Below are positions 54,998-62,338 of a DNA stretch of 64,000 nt, one piece after another. Below the pieces are notes generated by a model. The model had not been told where the DNA came from. It saw nothing but the letters and a program-made list of their open reading frames with translations, and searched no databases. A program made the position numbers and the translations under genes. Location: contig CANMKG010000002.1 of assembly GCA_947498505.1 (NCBI GenBank), positions 620,001-684,000 on the forward strand, given 5' to 3'. The first letter of the stretch is position 1; each line of letters begins with the position of its first letter. Source of the stretch: an uncultured Maribacter sp. (GTDB lineage: Bacteria; Bacteroidota; Bacteroidia; Flavobacteriales; Flavobacteriaceae).

Positions 54998-56065
54998 CTA
55001 TATTCTATGCAATTTATATGGATAAACACCACCAGAATTCCATTGACATACGTAAAGATTTTTATCATTATCTATACAGACATCATGGCAATGTTTGAAA
55101 ACAGGCTGATCTTGTAACATTAACCTTAATTTGCCTTTTTTATACTTTGGTTTTGTTCCTCCCGGATTGGAAACTACTTTGTTGCTTTTGTCTAAAATGG
55201 TTACAAAACCTAGGTTTTTTTGAATGTTGTAATTGTTCTTTTTCATTCCAAAGCAAACGCCAGAGTATACATTTTCACCGTCAATAACAGGTCTACTAAC
55301 ATAGGCACCTGGTAAATAGTAAGTTTCAAGATACTTACCATCTAAAGTAAATCGTTTAAACGCATTTTTGATTCTTGCACTACAAAGTAATGTAGGGTTA
55401 TTAGGGTCTCTAGTGTCAATGGTTATGCCATGAGCTTGTTTAAATTTATTTTCTTGAAGAAAACTATCACCTCCAAATTTTCTTATAAAATTGCCTTTAT
55501 AGTCATATTGCAGAATAAATTGTGACCCGTAACCATCTGCTACGTAAATATCGCCGTTGGGTGCTATTGCTGTTTCTGTAGGGTGGTATTTTGATTTAAT
55601 ACTATAAATGCCTGTTTTTTCAGGGTGCTTTAGTTCAAAGATTATTTGACCGTTTAAAGAACACTTTAAGACTCTTCCAGAACTGGAATCAGTAATGTAA
55701 AGGTATTCCTTGTCACCTTCATCGTGAATACTTAGACCATGAGCAGTAGGTAAGTCTAATGTCCAACTGTTCAATAGTTTTCCTGAAAGGTCATAAACTA
55801 GAATGTTATTTTTTTTATGATCAGTAAGTAGGTAAAGGCGCTTTTTTTTGTCAATTACCATTTCATGACAATTATTAACAGGGTATTTATTGGAATTCAG
55901 TTGACCCCAACTTTTTTCAAGTCGATACTTAAAATCGCCGTGACCTAATATTGTCTCATATGTTTTGGGTTTTGAAGGCAATATGTAAAAAGGAACGACA
56001 GATGACGCCAGCGCAGAACTTGCTGATAAAGTTGATTGTTTAATAAATTTTCTACGAGTTATCAT
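54998..56065 (-). CDS. Tat-exported NHL-type beta-propeller protein
   Basis: The 355-residue protein starts with MITRRKFIKQSTLSASSALA, a Tat signal. The rest is six repeats of a beta-propeller (LYLLTDHKKNNILVYDLSGK, YLYITDSSSGRVLKCSLNGQ, IAPNGDIYVADGYGSQF). No catalytic motif is seen. Proteins of this kind bind ligands or act as sensors beside DUF1501 and DUF1553 proteins. Its start is adjacent to the DUF1501 stop (no gap), so it is translated with that gene. Confidence 0.85.
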   Translation of the reverse strand: MITRRKFIKQSTLSASSALASSVVPFYILPSKPKTYETILGHGDFKYRLEKSWGQLNSNKYPVNNCHEMVIDKKKRLYLLTDHKKNNILVYDLSGKLLNSWTLDLPTAHGLSIHDEGDKEYLYITDSSSGRVLKCSLNGQIIFELKHPEKTGIYSIKSKYHPTETAIAPNGDIYVADGYGSQFILQYDYKGNFIRKFGGDSFLQENKFKQAHGITIDTRDPNNPTLLCSARIKNAFKRFTLDGKYLETYYLPGAYVSRPVIDGENVYSGVCFGMKKNNYNIQKNLGFVTILDKSNKVVSNPGGTKPKYKKGKLRLMLQDQPVFKHCHDVCIDNDKNLYVCQWNSGGVYPYKLHRI

Positions 56066-57544
56066 TTATGATAATATATCTTTTACAACATGGCCATGAA
56101 CGTCTGTCAACCTAAATCTTCTGCCCTGGTGTTTAAATGTTAGTTTTTCATGATCTATTCCCAATAGGTGTAACAATGTAGCCTGAAAATCGTGTACATG
56201 AACCGGGGCTTTTACCACATTATAACTGAAGTCATCAGTTTCGCCATAAACTAAGCCTGATTTAACACCCGCTCCTGCCATCCACATTGTAAAACATCCT
56301 GGATGATGATCTCTTCCATAATTATCTGCTGTAAGTCTTCCTTGTGAAAAACTAGTACGTCCAAATTCTCCACCCCAAACAACTAAAGTGTCCTCAAGTA
56401 ATCCTCTTTGTTTTAAATCTTGAATGAGTCCTGCTGTGGCTTGATCAGTATCTTTGGCTTGTCGGGCTATTCCTCTTGGTAGTCCACCATGTTGATCCCA
56501 CCCCATATGATATAGTTGTATAAATTTTACATCACGTTCCGCAAGTCGCCTAGCTTGAAGACAGTTTGCTGCATAGGTTCCAGGCGTTTTCGCATCTTCA
56601 CCGTACAACTTATATACATGTTCAGGTTCTTCTGATAAATCAACTGCATCTGGCACAGAATTCTGCATTTTATAGGCCATTTCGTATTGATTTATTTTTG
56701 ATTGAATTTCAGGATCCTGCCATATGTTATATTGATTTTTATTTAAATCACGGATATAATCTAAAGCCCTTCTCCTATCGTGATCATGAACACCGTGTGG
56801 ATTGTTTAAATAGAGTACAGGGTCTTTGCCAGACCTAAATTGAAGACCTTGGTGATGAGATGGTAAAAAACCATTTGCCCATGCCGAAGAACTCAGAGGT
56901 TGTGCTCCACCTCCTTTAGAAAGCATTACTACAAAATTAGGTAGGTCATTATTGTCTGTACCCAAACCATAACTTAACCAGGATCCAATAGATGGTCTTC
57001 CACTTTGTTGAGAACCAGTTTGTAGAAACATAACAGCAGGTTCGTGATTAATGGCATCTGTCTGCATTGATTTAATAATACACAGGTCGTCAACAATTTT
57101 TGCGGTATGCGGAAATAAATCGCTTATCCAAGCACCAGATTGACCATGTTGTTTAAAATCAAAAATAGATTTTACGAGAGGAAAAGTTGATTGATCTGAA
57201 ACCATACCAGAATTTCTTTGCGTTCCTCTAATTGAGTCTGGAATTTCTTTTCCGTGCCATTTAGCCAAGCTTGGTTTATAATCAAAAGTTTCTATCTGAG
57301 AAGGACCTCCGCTTTGAAAAAGATAAATGACTCTTTTAGCTTTAGCCGGGAAATGAGTTCCGTTTAATATTCCTCCTCCCAATGAATTTTGAATTTTATT
57401 CTTTCCTAAAAGAAGATCATTTCCAAAACCTGAAGTAGGGCCCAATAAACTTGCCAATGCAATAGAACCAAAACCTAAAGAAGTGTTTTTTAAAAAACCT
57501 CTTCGACTTTCTGAAAACTCATTATTGTTTAATTTCTTTTTCAT
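56066..57544 (-). CDS. DUF1501 protein with Tat signal
   Basis: The 492-residue protein has the Tat signal SRRGFLKNTSLGFGSIALAS (residues 13-32). DUF1501 is an alkaline-phosphatase/sulfatase-like fold; visible marks are KRVIYLFQSGGPSQIETFDYK, the central HMGWDQHGGLPRGI, VVWGGEFGRTSFSQ and GRDHHPGCFTMWMAG. The function of the family is unknown, but it is nearly always encoded beside DUF1549/DUF1553 cytochromes, as here (5-base gap). It should be folded before export and may hold metal ions. Confidence 0.9.
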   Translation of the reverse strand: MKKKLNNNEFSESRRGFLKNTSLGFGSIALASLLGPTSGFGNDLLLGKNKIQNSLGGGILNGTHFPAKAKRVIYLFQSGGPSQIETFDYKPSLAKWHGKEIPDSIRGTQRNSGMVSDQSTFPLVKSIFDFKQHGQSGAWISDLFPHTAKIVDDLCIIKSMQTDAINHEPAVMFLQTGSQQSGRPSIGSWLSYGLGTDNNDLPNFVVMLSKGGGAQPLSSSAWANGFLPSHHQGLQFRSGKDPVLYLNNPHGVHDHDRRRALDYIRDLNKNQYNIWQDPEIQSKINQYEMAYKMQNSVPDAVDLSEEPEHVYKLYGEDAKTPGTYAANCLQARRLAERDVKFIQLYHMGWDQHGGLPRGIARQAKDTDQATAGLIQDLKQRGLLEDTLVVWGGEFGRTSFSQGRLTADNYGRDHHPGCFTMWMAGAGVKSGLVYGETDDFSYNVVKAPVHVHDFQATLLHLLGIDHEKLTFKHQGRRFRLTDVHGHVVKDILS

Positions 57545-57549
57545 AGAAT

Positions 57550-60500
57550 TTATCTTAGGGTAAAACTATCAGTGGTATTCATTATACCATTAATTACTAT
57601 AGCTAATGCGGCAACGTGTGTAGGATTTAATTTTGGGTGAATTGGAGTGTTACCAATGTTAGTATAGGCTAAGGCATCGTCATTTTCGGTGATAAACCTT
57701 TTTAACTCATCTTGATGAAACTTCTTTAAAATAGATATTTCATTGTTATCAGCAGATCTACCAGTACTTAATTTAAAAGCCTCTTTTAGTTGTAACTCTA
57801 TATTTCCTTTATGTTTCAGTATTAAGTTTTCAGATAGTATTCTTGAGGCCTCAATAAATTGAGGGTCATTTAATAAAACTAAAGCTTGTAAAGGTGTACT
57901 TGTTTGCCTTCTTTTTACATTACATACACCTCGTTCATTAACATCAAAAATTAGCATACTGGGTGGAGGTGAAGTTCTTTTCCAAACAGTATAAATACTT
58001 CTTCTATAAAGACCTTCTCCGGGCTCCTGTAAATATTTATATCGCCATGGTTTATTACTGAGTTCTTCCCAGAGGCCTTTTGGTTGATATGGATAAACAC
58101 TTTTTCCTCCTATTTTAGGAGATAATAACCCACTAATTGCAAGTGCATTATCTCTAATCATTTCGGCGGTCATTCTAAGATTTGGACCTCTTGCCAAAAG
58201 AGCATTATTGGTATCTATTTCCAATAAATCCTTTCGCATTTTAGAACTTTGCTGGTATGTAGCTGAAGTAACTATTAATTTGTGTATTTTTTTTATATCC
58301 CAATTACCTTCTCGAAAGGTAACGGCTAGCCAGTTTAGTAATTTTGGATGGGTAGGTAGAGAACCTTGGTTTCCAAAATCATCTGAAGATTCCACTAAAC
58401 CTCTTCCAAAGTGCATTTGCCACAATCGGTTAACAAAAACCCTACCGGTTAATGGATTATTTTTATCAAACAACCACTTGGATAAACCCAGTCTGTTTTT
58501 GGGTAGGTTTTCATTAAAAGGAAGTATAGCTTCCGGAACATTTGGAAAAACCTCTTCGGTAGGTGCGTCATAGGCACCTCTATCTAAAATAAATGTAGGT
58601 CTAGGGCTTGGTAAATCTCCCATTACCATAATTTCCGGAATAGTATCTATATTTTGATTTAAATTAATTTTGAGTGCCTTCAGGTTTTCTTTTAAAGCTT
58701 TAGCCTCATCATTATGGTTAATATTATAGTGGTTAGATATTAATCTGGAGTTTTCAGGTTTTGATACGTTCTTTAGTAAGTCAACTGTTTTTTTGCTGTC
58801 AAAGTCATAACTAATTTCTAATCCAGATAATTCTCTATCATAAATTTTTAGTTCATCAATACCTCCTTTAATGAACGTTTTCATCTTGCTACGTGCGCCT
58901 AAGGTAAATCCATCAAACCTATAGGTGTGTATATTTGGTTTGTATAGTATGGATTTGTATAGATTGTCAATTTCGATATCAGTAGCTATTTCGTTTCCGT
59001 TGAGGTATAAATGTACTCCCGATGCTTTTCCAAAACCGTCGTATGATATTGTTATATTAGACCATTCTTTTTCCGGGATGGGTGCTTTAGCTTTAACCTG
59101 TATTGCGTTAGTTGGCCAAGAGTGAGCAATAACAAATTTTGGTTTATTTTGTTCTAGATATAATGAATATCCTCTTAAACCTACCCTTAAGTCTTCGCAA
59201 TGATATAAAATACCTGCCTCAGGATATACAATGTCAGGAAATATTGAAAGAGATAAAGTAAAAGCATTAGTATGTTCAAACTTACCTACATTTTTAGGCA
59301 AAGTAATGGTTGTAAAATCATTTAAAAAAACACCATTATTTTTATAACCATTTCTTATTTCCGGCTCCTTGATTTTTACAGGTTTACCTTTTGGTGCCAG
59401 ATTAGGGCTGTTAAATATTTTTTTATTGATACCCTTAAATTTGTCAAAAGGATAGTATGCTATTAAACCATTTTTAAGATTTTCTTTTATTGATTTTATT
59501 ACTTGTTCAGTATTCTTTTTCCATAATTGAATATCGTTAGAGCTAGATTTTTCAACCGTTAAAAGTTTACCTTCTGTCTTTTCAATGTTAGTATTAATGT
59601 AGGCTAAAACTTTTTCTTGTTCATCGTTGGTTAGTAAAAGAGATGGCCCTGGAGTTTGATCAGGCCCGTAAACGGGAGTGCCATGTTCATTGGTACTGTT
59701 AAAAAAAGCGGCTATTTGATAATAATTTTTTTGACTAATTGGGTCGTATTTATGATCATGACATCTAGCACATTCTATACTAAGCCCCATAAATGCTTTT
59801 CCGACAGTTAAAGTTCTGTCAGCAACATATTCTTGTCTGTATTCTTCAAATACAATACCCGCTTCCGAGTTTTTTTTATGTAACCTGTTAAAAGCAGTAG
59901 CTAGAGTACTTTCTTTAGTTGGTTTAGGTATTAAATCTCCTGCAAGTTGGAAAGTGGTGAATTCGTCATACGACATATTACTATTAAATGATTTTATTAC
60001 CCAATCTCTATAGGAGCTAAAATCACGATGTTTGTCGTCTAGGTATCCATCGCTATCTGCATATCTTGCCACATCAAGCCATTCAGCGGCCATTCTTTCT
60101 CCATACTTTGGAGAATTCAAAAGTTTGTCTACAATTTTTTCATAAGCGTTGTTAGATTTATCATTTACGAAAGCTTCAATTTCTTTTATTGTAGGTGGCA
60201 ACCCAGTGAGGTCAAAATACAATCTTCGTATTAACGTTTCTTTAGTTGCTTTTTTTGAGGGAAGTAATTTTTCCATTTCTAATTTGGAAGCCACAAAAAA
60301 ATCGATTTCATTTTTTGCCCATTTAAAATTCTTTATTTCAGGAATCTCTTCTTTTTTTGGTGGTATAAAAGCCCAATGTGATTTGTATTGAGCGCCTTGC
60401 TCTATCCATTTATACAAGATAGCCTTTTCTCTTGGGCTTAAAACCAAGTTACTCTCTGGAGGTGGCATAATTAATTCTTTATCTGAAGAAAAAATACGCT

Positions 60501-60792
60501 TAACGGATTCACTTTTATTTGGATGCTTTGGAATTATAGCGTGTAAATTGTCATTATCTTCAAGAGATGCATAGGCATTTTCAGCAATGTCAAGCCTCAA
60601 ACCCGCTTTTTGGTTGGCTTTATCAGGACCGTGGCAAGCAAAACACTTATCTGATAAAATGGGTTTTACATGATAGTTGTAATCAACATTTTCAGGGATG
60701 TTTTCATAAGCTTCAACTATTGATTCTGGCACATTGTTATCGCAGCTAACAAAAAAAACCACCAAAAAAAATACAGTAATAAATTTCTTCAT
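57550..60792 (-). CDS. DUF1549/DUF1553 cytochrome-like protein with LamG domain
   Basis: The 1080-residue lipoprotein (VVFFVSCDNN, Cys17) has in order: a planctomycete cytochrome domain with CFACH at 50-54, a DUF1549 domain (about 160-365) with the second haem-like site CARCH at 341-345, a laminin-G-like lectin domain (about 440-670) and DUF1553 (about 765-1040; PLTGRVFVNRLWQMHFGRGLV). It is large and exported, perhaps bound to polysaccharide through the LamG part. It starts the four-gene cassette; a -7-like TATTTTTG lies upstream on the minus strand at 60816-60809. Such genes are typical of Planctomycetes, so transfer or shared ancestry is possible. Confidence 0.9.
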   Translation of the reverse strand: MKKFITVFFLVVFFVSCDNNVPESIVEAYENIPENVDYNYHVKPILSDKCFACHGPDKANQKAGLRLDIAENAYASLEDNDNLHAIIPKHPNKSESVKRIFSSDKELIMPPPESNLVLSPREKAILYKWIEQGAQYKSHWAFIPPKKEEIPEIKNFKWAKNEIDFFVASKLEMEKLLPSKKATKETLIRRLYFDLTGLPPTIKEIEAFVNDKSNNAYEKIVDKLLNSPKYGERMAAEWLDVARYADSDGYLDDKHRDFSSYRDWVIKSFNSNMSYDEFTTFQLAGDLIPKPTKESTLATAFNRLHKKNSEAGIVFEEYRQEYVADRTLTVGKAFMGLSIECARCHDHKYDPISQKNYYQIAAFFNSTNEHGTPVYGPDQTPGPSLLLTNDEQEKVLAYINTNIEKTEGKLLTVEKSSSNDIQLWKKNTEQVIKSIKENLKNGLIAYYPFDKFKGINKKIFNSPNLAPKGKPVKIKEPEIRNGYKNNGVFLNDFTTITLPKNVGKFEHTNAFTLSLSIFPDIVYPEAGILYHCEDLRVGLRGYSLYLEQNKPKFVIAHSWPTNAIQVKAKAPIPEKEWSNITISYDGFGKASGVHLYLNGNEIATDIEIDNLYKSILYKPNIHTYRFDGFTLGARSKMKTFIKGGIDELKIYDRELSGLEISYDFDSKKTVDLLKNVSKPENSRLISNHYNINHNDEAKALKENLKALKINLNQNIDTIPEIMVMGDLPSPRPTFILDRGAYDAPTEEVFPNVPEAILPFNENLPKNRLGLSKWLFDKNNPLTGRVFVNRLWQMHFGRGLVESSDDFGNQGSLPTHPKLLNWLAVTFREGNWDIKKIHKLIVTSATYQQSSKMRKDLLEIDTNNALLARGPNLRMTAEMIRDNALAISGLLSPKIGGKSVYPYQPKGLWEELSNKPWRYKYLQEPGEGLYRRSIYTVWKRTSPPPSMLIFDVNERGVCNVKRRQTSTPLQALVLLNDPQFIEASRILSENLILKHKGNIELQLKEAFKLSTGRSADNNEISILKKFHQDELKRFITENDDALAYTNIGNTPIHPKLNPTHVAALAIVINGIMNTTDSFTLR

Positions 60793-60906
60793 TATTGATT
60801 GTTTTATTCAAAAATAGTTTTTTAAACAAAGTGATTTTTTGACTTTAACCGTTTTATTAACAGTTAATGAATTACTTTTTAATACTATTTTTTGTTAATT
60901 GTATTC

Positions 60907-62121
60907 ATGAAAAATGAGGAGTATTATACTGTAGTTGAAAAAATTATTGAAAGCAAATCGTTTGGTCACTCCAAAACTTACGCTAATTTATTACGGTATT
61001 TATTAAAGTGTACTTTGGCTAATGAGGTGCCAAAAGAGACTACAATTGCTCAAGAAATATTTGGAAAATCTGATTTTGATCCTTCAAATAGTACATTAAT
61101 AAGGGTCTATGCATATAACTTAAGAAAAAAGATTACGTCCTATTATAATAAGGAGGGCAAAGAAGATAAACTAGTAGTAAAAATACCTAAAGGAGGATAC
61201 GAGATTTTTTTTGAAGAAAAAACTTTGGATAAATTGCAAAGAAAAAATGTTCAAAAAAAATGGTTGATGCTATCTGGTTTCTTGTTTGTTGTTGCTCTTA
61301 TTTATTTGATTGCTTCTAAGAATAAGCCTGAAAACGAAAATTATGTAGCTCAAAGTGAACTTTGGAACGATTTTTTTTTAAACGAAAAACCAGCGATGAT
61401 TGTTTTGGGAGATTTGTTTGTATTCAGCGAAACAAATTCTGAAACGGGTCGTACATATAACGTTAGGGACCCTAGAGTAAACTCTATGGAGATGTATGAG
61501 AAGTTGGCCTCAACATATGATAAAACAAAATTTGAACTAAACCCAATTAGCTATACTTATTTGGTTAAAAACAGCTCAATGTGGATTGATGATTTGGTTA
61601 AATTGTTTTATCCAACAAACAAAGATTATGTCATAAGAACAATGTCTCGTTTTAATACCAAAGAGTTATCTGAAAATAATTTAATAGTTGTTGGAATGCT
61701 TAAAACCCTTGGTGTTTTTAAGAACTATTTTAAAAATTCGAATTATCTTTTTGAAACTTCAGACAGCTTAAACTCTTCTGAAAAAATAATAGAAAAAGGG
61801 ATCAACTATTCTGCGAACGGAAATCCAGATTCGTATCATACAGATTATGCTGTAATGGTAAAAATACCAGGTCCAAATAACAATTTGGTCTACCTTTTTG
61901 GAGGTTTGTGGGACACAGGTACTTCACAAAGCCTAAAGAATTTTACCGATTCAAAATTAATTTATGATTTGGAGTTAGAAATGAAAAAAAAGTTTGGAAA
62001 AATTCCGGAATATTATGAAATATTTTTTGAGGTAAATGGGATTGACAGAATGGAATTAAACTCTAAGATTATCTCCATTAATGAAATTAAAGCAGACACA
62101 AATATTTGGGATATAGACTAA
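60907..62121 (+). CDS. Membrane-anchored winged-helix regulator
   Basis: About 404 residues from MKNEEYYTVVEKII (ATG 60907). Residues about 1-100 look like an OmpR-type winged-helix module (KETTIAQEIFGKSDFDPSNSTLIRVYAYNLRKKI, then IPKGGYEIFFEE), as in CadC/ToxR-type one-component regulators. A single membrane helix (about 119-136; WLMLSGFLFVVALIYLIA) is followed by about 265 extracytoplasmic residues that match nothing I know. It lies between the divergent cytochrome cassette and the second GH97 and may sense sugar products in the periplasm directly. Confidence 0.75.
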   Translation: MKNEEYYTVVEKIIESKSFGHSKTYANLLRYLLKCTLANEVPKETTIAQEIFGKSDFDPSNSTLIRVYAYNLRKKITSYYNKEGKEDKLVVKIPKGGYEIFFEEKTLDKLQRKNVQKKWLMLSGFLFVVALIYLIASKNKPENENYVAQSELWNDFFLNEKPAMIVLGDLFVFSETNSETGRTYNVRDPRVNSMEMYEKLASTYDKTKFELNPISYTYLVKNSSMWIDDLVKLFYPTNKDYVIRTMSRFNTKELSENNLIVVGMLKTLGVFKNYFKNSNYLFETSDSLNSSEKIIEKGINYSANGNPDSYHTDYAVMVKIPGPNNNLVYLFGGLWDTGTSQSLKNFTDSKLIYDLELEMKKKFGKIPEYYEIFFEVNGIDRMELNSKIISINEIKADTNIWDID

Positions 62122-62166
62122 TACGAACTCAGCTTTGATAAGTAGTTTATAAGATAAAAATTTGAG

Positions 62167-62219
62167 AACCCAATTTAATAAACCTCCAAATCTTCACTTT
62201 TGGTGGTGCTAATTGGGTT
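62167..62219 (+). repeat. 53-nt two-stem hairpin before the second GH97
   Basis: An outer 9-bp stem (AACCCAATT 62167-62175, AATTGGGTT 62211-62219) encloses an inner stem ACCTCCAAA 62182-62190 with TTTGGTGGT 62199-62207 (one mismatch), with an 8-base loop. No T-run follows, so it is not a plain intrinsic terminator. It could be a leader RNA element or a protein-assisted end. Confidence 0.6.
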
Positions 62220-62338
62220 ATGATAATATTGCCAGTACGTTGTTTTGGCTTATAAAAGTTAAAACTTATTCTTCTGTAGGGGTGTTTGCTCATATTTGGA
62301 TATAAGAGTAACGACCACTTTTAATACTAAAATAAATT

